This document shows positions 45,276 to 53,174 of a stretch of DNA of 64,000 nucleotides, piece by piece. Every line of letters starts with the position of its first letter. Positions within the stretch are counted from its first letter, which is position 1. Source of the DNA: Rubrivivax sp. (GTDB lineage Bacteria; Pseudomonadota; Gammaproteobacteria; Burkholderiales; Burkholderiaceae_C); assembly GCA_022842595.1 (NCBI GenBank), contig JALHPF010000007.1:112580-176579 (forward strand). The letters are read 5' to 3'. The position numbers and the translations under genes are program-made. The notes beneath the pieces are model-generated. The model ran no database searches. It was given only the letters and a program-made list of their open reading frames with translations, and was not told the origin of the DNA.

Positions 45276-45297
45276 GTATATCCTAAGTTGTATATAC
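45276..45297 (-). promoter_or_regulatory. VapBC operator/promoter inverted repeat
   Basis: GTATAT, ten bases, then ATATAC form a perfect 6-bp inverted repeat ending three bases before the vapB ATG. It is strikingly AT-rich in this GC-rich region. VapB-type antitoxins bind such dyads over their own promoter. Confidence 0.65.
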
Positions 45298-45650
45298 GTC
45301 CTACTTGCTGAGCATCGGTTGTCAAGAGGTCGCTCCCTGCAGGCCCGAGAAGCCGCCTTCAGACATCGGCTGTGCGTGGGCGATGCCCACCGGTCGGGCG
45401 CGGCCCGATGGCCGCCACGCCCCCTACTGACGCGCATGCGCAGGCACCTGTGCGTGGAGCACAGCCAGCAGGCGATGGTTTGCCCCTTTGAACCCGAGAT
45501 GGCGATCTGAGTGGCGGCCCGCTGTCCTACGGATGAGGGAGATGTGCGCAGCCGCTTGAGCCGCGCCGCTTGCACTTCCTGTTCGAGCGTCTGAACACAC
45601 GGAATCAGCCGATGTTCGATTCGCAATCCCACCGATCAGGAGTCGTGACG
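45298..45650. other. Intergenic region between vapB and a divergent secreted-protein gene
   Basis: About 350 bp without a supported gene. Frames crossing it have no similarity I recognise. It should hold the promoter of the rightward gene at 45651, whose AGGAGT ribosome binding site is at about 45639-45644. Confidence 0.4.
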
Positions 45651-46070
45651 ATGAGACGCAAGTACCCCCTGTTTGCCTTGTATGCGGCGATGAGCTTCGC
45701 TGCCATGTCGGCCCCGGCCGCCGCCGACAGCTGCAAGGACACCCAATTCAAGGTCACCAACAGCCACGCCGAGGGGCGGGAGATCGAGATCCGGAAGGTC
45801 CGGTATTTCAACCCGCACACGGGCAACACGCATACCGAGGACGTGCAGAACCTGGTGTGCCGACATGGCGCGACATGCACCACCGCCGGCGACAACCTGG
45901 CGAATGCGAAGAACGTCGACCTGAACAGCATCCAGATCGTGTTCGCGTTCCGTGAGCGTGACAAGGACTGGTCCGGCGAGTTTCAGACGAGGCCTTTCGT
46001 GCCCACCTTCCGCAAGTGCGTCGAAGGCAAGGTCTACGGCCCCATCGTCGTTTCCGACAACGGCGGCTGA
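45651..46070 (+). CDS. Secreted protein of unknown function
   Basis: A 139-residue protein with a signal peptide (MRRKYPLFALYAAMSFAAMSAPAAA, cleavage before DSCKD) and an AGGAGT ribosome binding site. The mature protein is small and beta-rich. It has four cysteines (DSCKDTQF, LVCRHGATCTT, FRKCVEG) likely forming two disulfides, and VKDW-like segments. I do not recognise a family. It lies 28 bp before a second secreted-protein gene and probably forms an operon with it. Confidence 0.65.
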   Translation: MRRKYPLFALYAAMSFAAMSAPAAADSCKDTQFKVTNSHAEGREIEIRKVRYFNPHTGNTHTEDVQNLVCRHGATCTTAGDNLANAKNVDLNSIQIVFAFRERDKDWSGEFQTRPFVPTFRKCVEGKVYGPIVVSDNGG

Positions 46071-46077
46071 TGCCGCC
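46062..46077 (+). other. Hairpin across a stop codon
   Basis: GGCGGC-TGAT-GCCGCC is a perfect 6-bp stem with a 4-base loop that includes the TGA stop of the upstream secreted-protein gene. No T-run follows, so it is more likely an mRNA processing or attenuation hairpin than an intrinsic terminator. Confidence 0.3.
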
Positions 46078-46098
46078 ACTTCATTCAAGGAACACACC

Positions 46099-46683
46099 AT
46101 GAATCGCTTGTTTGCAACTTCCTTCGCCGCCGCGCTCGCCACGATCGGCGCGGCTTCTCCGGCCTTCGCCAAACTCGTGTGCTACGACTTCAGCGGCCTG
46201 GCCGTCGGAACCGAGTACGAGACCGGCGAGACGGTGAACGCCACTCGCGCCACCATCGAATTCCGGCCGTACCAGGTGGGCGGCAGCCCATCGGGCGAAC
46301 TCGCCAGCGGCGCCACCGTTCAGCAGGCGCAGATTGCCGGCGGCGCAGCGCCGGAAATGGAAATGAAGACCCTGAGCGTGCAGATCCTGCCCCACAAACC
46401 CATCCAGCGCCTGCGCGTGAACCTGGCCCAGAACATCACGCCGAGCGGGGGTTTTGGCGAGAGCAACTTCGAAGTCAACGGCGTTCGCCACGACGGGCCG
46501 TCGTTCGCCTCGGTCGACGGCAAGCGGCTGGGGGGTGCGTTGCTGCGTGCCAAGTTCGCCAACACCGGCGCCAACTGGCACGTGGGCACGCTGGAGCTGA
46601 TCGCCAAGCCCGGCGGCGAGATCACCAGCTTCAGCATCGGCGGACACACCTGGCGGCTGGACGACATGTGCATCGACCGATAG
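46099..46683 (+). CDS. Secreted protein of unknown function (beta-sandwich-like)
   Basis: A 194-residue protein with a signal peptide (MNRLFATSFAAALATIGAASPAFA) and an AAGGAA ribosome binding site. The mature part begins KLVCYDFSGLAVGTEYETGETV. It ends with a SIGGHTWRLDDMCIDR segment, reminiscent of secreted beta-sandwich domains that frame a disulfide (Cys28 to Cys191). There is no PEP-CTERM tag. No specific family recognised. It follows the other secreted-protein gene on the same strand. Confidence 0.68.
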   Translation: MNRLFATSFAAALATIGAASPAFAKLVCYDFSGLAVGTEYETGETVNATRATIEFRPYQVGGSPSGELASGATVQQAQIAGGAAPEMEMKTLSVQILPHKPIQRLRVNLAQNITPSGGFGESNFEVNGVRHDGPSFASVDGKRLGGALLRAKFANTGANWHVGTLELIAKPGGEITSFSIGGHTWRLDDMCIDR

Positions 46684-46715
46684 TGGCGCATGGGGTGGGC
46701 CCGCCCGTGGAAGGC

Positions 46716-47081
46716 ATGGTCATGAGCTGCAGCACGGCGGGCAACGGCCCGGCTGCGGTCTTCACGGGCGTGCCTGGCTTCGAGTGGGTGGGCTATCTCG
46801 CATCGCTGCTCGTGTTCGCAACGTTCTGCATGCAGGGCATGCTGGCGTTGCGGGCCGTGGCGATCGCGAGCAACGTGGCGTTCATTGCCTATGCGGCCCT
46901 GGCCGGCATCGGGCCGGTGCTGCTGCTGCATGTGCTGCTGCTGCCCATGAACGTGCATCGCCTGTGGCAGTGCCGGCGGGTGCTTCGCGACCAGCGTCTG
47001 CTTGCCCGGGCTGCCGCAGCGGCGCTGCCGTCAGCCGACGAACCTGGCCGGGCAGGCCAAACCCTCAGCGTTCCGCCGTGA
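46716..47081 (+). CDS. Small membrane protein of unknown function
   Basis: A 121-residue protein. FEWVGYLASLLVFATFCM is a first membrane helix, and a long hydrophobic stretch (LALRAVAIASNVAFIAYAALAGIGPVLLLHVLLLP) probably makes two more, followed by a basic cytosolic tail (HRLWQCRRVLRDQR). No characterised family recognised with confidence. The ATG at 46716 or the one at 46722 could start it. The last 17 bases overlap the convergent sigma-factor gene. Confidence 0.55.
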   Translation: MVMSCSTAGNGPAAVFTGVPGFEWVGYLASLLVFATFCMQGMLALRAVAIASNVAFIAYAALAGIGPVLLLHVLLLPMNVHRLWQCRRVLRDQRLLARAAAAALPSADEPGRAGQTLSVPP

Positions 47082-47688
47082 TGTCCCTGAACAGCAGGGC
47101 GCTGGCCACCTGCCATTCGCGCTTGACCGTGGCGGGCGAGATGTCCATCGCAGCGGCCGTCTCTTCCACCGTCATGCCGCCGAACAGCCGGCATTCCACG
47201 ATGCGGCCGCGGCGCGGTGAGTCGGCTTCCAGTGCGCGCAAGGCCTTGTCCAGGTCGAGCAGTTCGTCGATGGCGTTGTCGGCCACCAGCGGCGTGTCGT
47301 CGTCCAGCGGCACGTGCAGCACGCCGCCACCGGACTTGGCGGCGCGGCGGTGCTCGGCATAGTTCACCAGCACCTGGCGCATCGCCATCGACGCCGTGGC
47401 GAAGAAGTGCACCCTGTTCTCGAAGCCGGGCGCGGAAGGCCCGGCGAGCTTGATGAAGGCCTCGTGCAGGATGGCCGTGGTGTTCATCGTGTCGTTGCCG
47501 GTCCAGCGCCGGCGGTGGGAACGCGCCAGCCGCCGCAGTTCGGCGTAGGCGCACTCATAGAGGGCCCGCGATGCGTCGGGTTTGCCGGCTCGGACGTCTT
47601 CCAGCAGCAGGGTGATGGACGCCTGGTTGGCGACACCGGCAGGGTCGGACAGACCGTTGTCGGGGCCGTGGGTCTGGGTCGTGACCAT
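47065..47688 (-). CDS. ECF-like sigma-70 family factor (TIGR02999-type)
   Basis: A 207-residue RNA polymerase sigma factor. Region 2 is around YAELRRLARSHRRRW and ILHEAFIKLAG. Region 4 shows MTVEETAAAMDISPATVKREWQVASALLF, a helix-turn-helix that would read the -35 element. Factors of this type are commonly encoded next to a Ser/Thr kinase and lack a linked anti-sigma factor; phosphorylation is a likely control. Here it is divergent from such a kinase, 110 bp away. Confidence 0.85.
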   Translation of the reverse strand: MVTTQTHGPDNGLSDPAGVANQASITLLLEDVRAGKPDASRALYECAYAELRRLARSHRRRWTGNDTMNTTAILHEAFIKLAGPSAPGFENRVHFFATASMAMRQVLVNYAEHRRAAKSGGGVLHVPLDDDTPLVADNAIDELLDLDKALRALEADSPRRGRIVECRLFGGMTVEETAAAMDISPATVKREWQVASALLFRDITAER

Positions 47689-47798
47689 CGTTTGCCGCCC
47701 TGGGGGTTGCCAGCACGAGCCGATTCTGGGTTAGATCCTGTATTCCCACAACGAATCGAGACCTCCCCGACAAGACCCGCCAGACCCGGCCCCACAGC
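47689..47798. promoter_or_regulatory. Divergent promoter region between sigma factor and Ser/Thr kinase genes
   Basis: A 110-bp gap with a comparatively AT-rich centre (around 47720-47760). It must hold the promoters of both genes; exact elements could not be assigned. Confidence 0.35.
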
Positions 47799-50345
47799 AT
47801 GCACCCGCCCACCCAAAGCGAAGCAGAACGCCTCTTCATCGAGCTTCTCGATCTGGAACCGGCAGCGCGTGCCGCGCGGCTGAAGGAGACGTGCGGGGGG
47901 CAGATGCATTTGCAACAAGAAGTACAGGATCTGCTCCAGGCGTCCGATCAGGCCGAGGCCTACTTCGATGCCTTGCACCAGCGGCTCGGTCTGGCTGGCG
48001 CCAGCCCAGCCTGGCATCCACCGGCCGGGCCGGCCTATCGCATGGGCCAGTCGCTGGGCGCCTATTCGCTCACGCATCTGCTCGGACGCGGCGGCATGGG
48101 CGAGGTGTGGTGCGCAGAACGCACCGACGGCCGATATTCGGGCCAGGTGGCGATCAAGCTGCTGGCCGCACCGGGTGCGCTCTCGCGGCACAGCTTCGAG
48201 CGCGAGGCGCAGCACCTCGCGCGCCTGTCGCATCCCAACATCGCGCGCCTGCTGGACGCCGATGCCACGCCGCAAGGGCAGCCCTACCTCGTTCTGGAAG
48301 TCGTCGACGGCGAGCCCATCGACGCCCACTGCGACCGCCAGCGGCTGAGCATCGAGCAGCGCGTGCGCCTGTTCCTGCAGGTGCTGGATGCCATCGCGCA
48401 TGCCCACGCCAACCTGGTGGTGCACCGCGACATCAAGCCATCCAACGTGCGCGTCACGCCCCAGGGGCAGGTGAAGGTGCTGGACTTCGGCGTCTCCAAG
48501 CTCATCACCGGCGACGAACCGATCGCCGCAGCCGGCGCCATGCCGACCCTGGCGCTGGCCTTGACGCCGCAGTACGCCGCGCCGGAACAGATTGCCGGTG
48601 CTGCAGTCACCACGGCCACCGACGTGTACGCGCTCGGTCTGCTGTTGTGGGCGCTGGTGGCCGGCCGCACACCACGCAGCGTGCACGGGTTCGGCTCGAT
48701 CGCGGAACTGCGCGCTGCGGCCCAAGCAGAGCCGGGCAGCCTGCTCGACAGTGCCAAGCGCACGGGTGCGTCGCCGACACTGGCCGAGGCGGCGCGCCAA
48801 CGCGGCATCACCGTCGGGCAGTTCGAGCAGGCGTTGCGGGGGGACCTCGATCCCGTACTGCGCAAGGCGGTGGCGGTGGAGCCCGGCGAGCGTTATCCCC
48901 TGGCGGGTGATTTCGCACAGGATCTGCAGCGCTGGCTCGACCATCGGCCGGTACTGGCCAGCCTGCCCTCGGCGAACCACCGGCTGCGACTGTTTGTGAG
49001 GCGGCACTCTCTCGGTGTTGCAGCCGGGACCACGGCTCTTTTGCTGCTGACGGTGATTGCCGTGCAGGCGATGAACTACGCTTTGACGACTGCGCGGCAG
49101 TCGGCTTCTATCGCTCGCGAGCGCGACCGGGCCGAGCAGGTGCAGCGCTTCCTTGTCAGCGTATTCAGCTCGGCCGACCCCAATCAAAACAAGGGCGTCG
49201 ACATCACCGCGCGCGAGATCCTCGATCGCGCCACGACGCGCATCGGCAGCGAGTTCAGTCAACAAGACGCCACGCGTGCCGATCTCACTCAGGTGATCGG
49301 CACCATCTACGGCAGCTTGTCAGAGCAGGCCTTGGCGCAGCGCCTTCTGGAGGAGAGCTTGCGTTTGCGCGAAAGTGGCGCGCCAGGCAGCGCGGCGCAC
49401 GCCGAGACGCTCGTGGAGCTGGCCCGGTTGGTGACCATCCGAGGCGACTACGAGCGCGCCGAGTCCCTGGCCCGCCAGGCGCTCCGAATCCGCGACCGGC
49501 TCGGCGAGCCCGAAGGCATCGTGCATGCCGCGACTGAGCTAGGCATGGTGCTGCACCGGCGCGACAAGCTCGACCAGGCCGAGGCCCACTACCGCCGCGC
49601 ATTGGTTCTGGCCCGCGCGGAACTGGCCAGTCATCCGCTCACCCCGCGCGCCATGCACACCCTGGGCAGTCTGCTGGCGCAGCGTCAGCAGATGGACGAA
49701 GCCGAAAGCTTGCACCAAGAGGGGCTGGAACTGCGGCGCAGCCTGGTCGGTGAGTTGCACCTGGACATGATCGAGAGCCACTACAACCTCGCGTTGGTTC
49801 AACAACAGCGTGGCCGCCACGAACAGGCGCTGCAGGGGCACCAGCGCGCACTCGAGGTCATCCGGACGCTCATGCCGCAGGGGCACAGCGATGCGCAATA
49901 CATGCTCAATGGCATGGCGCAAGCGCACGAGAAGCTCGGCCAAAAGGATCTTGCGCAGGCGCGCTACCGCGAGGCGCTGGCGCTCATCCGGCGCCAGTTC
50001 GGGGACCAGCATCCCAACGCGGCCATCGTGAGCCTCCACCTCGCGCAGTTGCTTGCCGCCGAGGGCCGCGCTGACGAAGCCGAGCCGCTGCTGCGTGCAG
50101 CCCTGGCGACGATGGCGCAGGCAATTCCGCGCAGCCCGCGTCGGCTCCAGGCGGCCTTGGCGCTGGCAAACATCGAAAGCTCTCGCGGGAGGTACGAAGC
50201 CGCCGAGTCGCTGTTGCTCGCCGTCCACGAAACCGCGCCGACGAGAAACAGCGCCACAGCACTCGCTGAGCTGTACGCGGCCTCGGGCCGCGCCAACGCT
50301 GCCGGACGCTACCGCGACCTGGCCAAGGCCACTCCCTCGCCGTAG
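47799..50345 (+). CDS. Membrane Ser/Thr protein kinase with C-terminal TPR domain
   Basis: An 848-residue Hanks-type kinase. The kinase domain lies at about 85-370: glycine loop LLGRGGMGEVW, ATP lysine 120 (VAIKLL), catalytic Asp211 (VHRDIKPSNV) and DFG Asp229 (VLDFGVSKL), all intact. One transmembrane helix follows at about 405-425 (LGVAAGTTALLLLTVIAVQA). The C-terminal 400 residues are TPR-like repeats (for example DKLDQAEAHYRRALVLARAEL) that would lie outside the cytosol and could sense partners. It is divergent from an ECF-like sigma factor, a known pairing, and followed by two PEP-CTERM genes. Confidence 0.9.
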   Translation: MHPPTQSEAERLFIELLDLEPAARAARLKETCGGQMHLQQEVQDLLQASDQAEAYFDALHQRLGLAGASPAWHPPAGPAYRMGQSLGAYSLTHLLGRGGMGEVWCAERTDGRYSGQVAIKLLAAPGALSRHSFEREAQHLARLSHPNIARLLDADATPQGQPYLVLEVVDGEPIDAHCDRQRLSIEQRVRLFLQVLDAIAHAHANLVVHRDIKPSNVRVTPQGQVKVLDFGVSKLITGDEPIAAAGAMPTLALALTPQYAAPEQIAGAAVTTATDVYALGLLLWALVAGRTPRSVHGFGSIAELRAAAQAEPGSLLDSAKRTGASPTLAEAARQRGITVGQFEQALRGDLDPVLRKAVAVEPGERYPLAGDFAQDLQRWLDHRPVLASLPSANHRLRLFVRRHSLGVAAGTTALLLLTVIAVQAMNYALTTARQSASIARERDRAEQVQRFLVSVFSSADPNQNKGVDITAREILDRATTRIGSEFSQQDATRADLTQVIGTIYGSLSEQALAQRLLEESLRLRESGAPGSAAHAETLVELARLVTIRGDYERAESLARQALRIRDRLGEPEGIVHAATELGMVLHRRDKLDQAEAHYRRALVLARAELASHPLTPRAMHTLGSLLAQRQQMDEAESLHQEGLELRRSLVGELHLDMIESHYNLALVQQQRGRHEQALQGHQRALEVIRTLMPQGHSDAQYMLNGMAQAHEKLGQKDLAQARYREALALIRRQFGDQHPNAAIVSLHLAQLLAAEGRADEAEPLLRAALATMAQAIPRSPRRLQAALALANIESSRGRYEAAESLLLAVHETAPTRNSATALAELYAASGRANAAGRYRDLAKATPSP

Positions 50346-50556
50346 GGAAGATCCACGCCGATCGGTGGTTGCATCTGCTCGCGTTTGGCGGGCAAGAGAT
50401 CCCCCGTCGGGCATCCCTAGGCGTAGGGGGTGCCTGCTGAGCCGCAGCTGCGCGACTTCCTGTTTGTGCATTCATGGAGCGCAAATGGATGTGCTCCTTT
50501 TCTCCGGTCCGCCCATGCCTTCGGCGGCCGCAATACGCACTCAGGAGCCGCACACC

Positions 50557-51348
50557 ATGGTCACAGCCACTCGATACAAGGTCTCAGCTGCCCCTCGCGG
50601 CGGCGCTTCGCCGACCGCAAGGCGGTTCACCGCCCTGCCCACCCTGCTGGCGCTGCTGGCGTGCCAGGCGGCCGCGGCGCAGTCGCTGACGCTCGTCGGT
50701 CGCGAAACCACGCAGCGTGGCAACTTTGCCGTCGGCTTCGGCACCACCACCGACAACGGCAACTACGCGCTGGACGTGGTGACGCTGGAGCCGGCGTTTG
50801 CCAACGTGGCCAGCGACAGCGGCGCGGCCGCCGGTGCCACGGCCAGTTTCACCACGGCCCAGTCCTACGAGGTGTTCGACAACCGGGTCGACTTCAGCGG
50901 CTCGGCACTCACGGCCATTCAAGCGGGGGTGGGCGTCTCGGCTTTTTCAACCACCTTGAGCCAGCTGGAACTGGTGCTGGTGCTGAGTGTGGCCACCCCG
51001 TTCGAAATGCAGGTGAACATCGTCGAGGGTTTGGGTGCCACGGTCAACAACCTCGCTCCGCGTGCGGATGCGCAGTTCAGGCTTTCCGGCCCTGGCGACA
51101 GTTGGCTCTACAACACCACCGGCAGCTTCCTGCAGACCGGCGTGCTGTCGGCCGGCACCTGGCGCATCAATGCCTTCGCCGACACGCGGGGCAATGGCGA
51201 CGCCAGCTTCAGCGGCACGCTGCTGCTGGCGCCGGTGCCCGAGCCGGCAGCCTGGCTGCTGATGACGCTGGGCCTGGCAGCGATCGGGCTGCGGCGCGTT
51301 CGCGCCGACGCGGCCAGCGCGCATACAACCTGGAGTGCACAAGCATGA
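50557..51348 (+). CDS. PEP-CTERM sorting-signal protein
   Basis: A 263-residue exported protein with an AGGAG ribosome binding site. The N-terminal signal is RRFTALPTLLALLACQAAAAQS. The mature domain is beta-rich (GNYALDVVTLEPAFANV...) without a recognised family. The C-terminal tag is PVPEPAAWLLMTLGLAAIGLRRVRA, the exosortase substrate motif. The stop overlaps the next ATG as ATGA, so the two PEP-CTERM proteins are co-translated. Confidence 0.82.
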   Translation: MVTATRYKVSAAPRGGASPTARRFTALPTLLALLACQAAAAQSLTLVGRETTQRGNFAVGFGTTTDNGNYALDVVTLEPAFANVASDSGAAAGATASFTTAQSYEVFDNRVDFSGSALTAIQAGVGVSAFSTTLSQLELVLVLSVATPFEMQVNIVEGLGATVNNLAPRADAQFRLSGPGDSWLYNTTGSFLQTGVLSAGTWRINAFADTRGNGDASFSGTLLLAPVPEPAAWLLMTLGLAAIGLRRVRADAASAHTTWSAQA

Positions 51349-52430
51349 ACTCGAAGCTTCGAATCCTGGCTGCGCTGGCCCTTGCCGGCACAGCGGCCAC
51401 GGCACCAGTGGCCGCAGGCACTGCCGTCAACACCATGGGGGACCCCGTCTACTTTGCCAAGTACCAGAACTTCACCCTGGTGGGTGGGCTGGGCAGCAGC
51501 GAAGAGGCTTCCAGTTTCGACAACAACAGCGGCACCATCGGTGTCAGTTCCGTCATCGGGCCACTCTGGAATTCGCTGCCGGCACTGCAACAGGCCGTCG
51601 TCACCAACGATGGCGCCACCTATTGGGCGCGGGCCAGCGGGCCAACGCTTTCCAGCCCGCCGACGATCGACACGCTGACCGGCGCATTCAGCAGCGTCAA
51701 CATCTACCAGTCCTTCACCAAGACCAGCGAAGAAGCGAGACTCAGCTTCACCTACACCGGTGGCTTGATGCAGTCGTTCCGTCATCCCGAGTTTCTCCCG
51801 CCGTGCGGCCTGTGCACCTTTGCCGCGCTGCAGTGGGAGGTCACGGTCTGGTTGAACGGCCAGCCCGACACACCGGTGATGCGGGAAACCGGCTACGCCA
51901 GCCTGTTTGCCAACGACGGCGTCTTTCGGTTCGACAGCTCCCAGAGCGCGCTCGATGGGTCCCCGGTCAACCCGCTGTGGACCTGGGACTGCGCCCGCTG
52001 CAACCTGCCGGCCCTGGGGCTGGCCGAAGCCAAGCTGCAAACGCCGTTCACAGGCATCGTCGACCTCAGCGCCATACCCTTCGATGCCCAGCAAGCGCAG
52101 CAACCGGAGTTCACGGTGGGGTTCCGTCTGCTGGCGACGGCCGACGTCAGCAGCCACCGGGTCGGCGCCACCGCCTGGGCCCGTGACCCGCTGGACCTTG
52201 GCAACGACGCCGGGGTCGGCTTGACGGTGCTGGACCTGCAACCCACCAACAACCCCGTGGGCGTGGTGCCCGAGCCTGCCAGCGCGCTGCTGCTGGCCGC
52301 CGGGCTGTGGGCCTTGCTCGCGCGCGCCAGAAGTTCGCAGACCAAGACCCACCGCCGCGACGGCACCGCCCCGCGGCCGGTGGGTCCCGGCAAGCGCGTA
52401 CCCTCCAACACCATTCTCCGTGGCGGCTGA
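51345..52430 (+). CDS. PEP-CTERM sorting-signal protein with long post-tag extension
   Basis: A 361-residue exported protein. The signal is MNSKLRILAALALAGTAATAPVAAG, and a beta-rich body carries two close cysteine pairs (PPCGLCTF, DCARCNLP). The PEP-CTERM tag VVPEPASALLLAAGLWALLARARSS is unusually followed by about 33 more polar, basic residues (QTKTHRRDGTAPRPVG...). Tags normally end at the basic cluster, so the extension may be a read-through after loss of the original stop. Confidence 0.78.
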   Translation: MNSKLRILAALALAGTAATAPVAAGTAVNTMGDPVYFAKYQNFTLVGGLGSSEEASSFDNNSGTIGVSSVIGPLWNSLPALQQAVVTNDGATYWARASGPTLSSPPTIDTLTGAFSSVNIYQSFTKTSEEARLSFTYTGGLMQSFRHPEFLPPCGLCTFAALQWEVTVWLNGQPDTPVMRETGYASLFANDGVFRFDSSQSALDGSPVNPLWTWDCARCNLPALGLAEAKLQTPFTGIVDLSAIPFDAQQAQQPEFTVGFRLLATADVSSHRVGATAWARDPLDLGNDAGVGLTVLDLQPTNNPVGVVPEPASALLLAAGLWALLARARSSQTKTHRRDGTAPRPVGPGKRVPSNTILRGG

Positions 52431-52588
52431 TGATTGGCGCGGAACACCAGGGCAAGGGCCACGGGAGCGCCGCGCAGTCCCTGGGTGTCGAGGAGTGTCG
52501 CCGGCGCGGGGCGACAGCGCTGTACACGTCGGGGGGGGCCGGACGAGTGCGGGCCAAGCACCCGGAGCCCACTCATAGGAACATGTCA

Positions 52589-53050
52589 ATGACCCAGATA
52601 CCGACGATCGTCCCGCTGTACCAGGCGCCTGTGCACATTGCAGCGGCTGCCGCGCTCATCCACGAGGAGTTCTGGCGTGACGTGCCCGGCGCCAGCGTGC
52701 AAGGCATGCAAGCGAGGCTGGCCGGTGGGCTGGGGGCCGACCGCCTGCCGCTGTCACTGGTGGCCTTGCACGAAGGGCAGGTCATCGGCGTGGTGAACCT
52801 GGTCGACAACGACGACGAGCAGCATCCGGAGTGGCACCCTTGGCTTGCCGGCATGGTGGTGGCCGAACCCTGGCGCGGAAAGGGCGTGGGCTCGGCCCTG
52901 GTCCGTGCACTGCTGCACCGGGCGCGCGAGCTTCGATACCCCTGCGTGTACTTCGGCACCGACGGGCCGGGCTTCTACGCCCGGCTCGGCGCGGTGCATC
53001 ACGAGCAGCCGCGCGCCGACTTCTGGTTCATGCGGTTCGACCTGCAGTGA
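52589..53050 (+). CDS. GNAT family N-acetyltransferase
   Basis: A 153-residue acetyltransferase. The acetyl-CoA-binding motif A is VVAEPWRGKGVGSALVRALL (about 90-110), and motif B is near the C-terminus (GPGFYARLGAVHHE). Substrate unknown. I take the ATG at 52589 because an AGGA site lies about 8 bases before it; an ATG two codons upstream (52583) leaves too little space. Confidence 0.78.
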   Translation: MTQIPTIVPLYQAPVHIAAAAALIHEEFWRDVPGASVQGMQARLAGGLGADRLPLSLVALHEGQVIGVVNLVDNDDEQHPEWHPWLAGMVVAEPWRGKGVGSALVRALLHRARELRYPCVYFGTDGPGFYARLGAVHHEQPRADFWFMRFDLQ

Positions 53051-53078
53051 GGGCAGGCCGAGGGCTGGCGCTCCAGCT

Positions 53079-53096
53079 CTAGCCCGGATGTTTCAC
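53079..53096 (+). repeat. Left terminal inverted repeat of the IS1380-like element
   Basis: CTAGCCCGGATGTTTCAC. It pairs with the right end at 54681-54698 with a single mismatch (G against C at the ninth base). Confidence 0.8.
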
Positions 53097-53174
53097 TACA
53101 AGTAAGGTCGGCAGCCTCGTGCCGAGGCGCGTTGACATCGGACTCTGACCCCCTATGACAACCGAGGACTGCCG

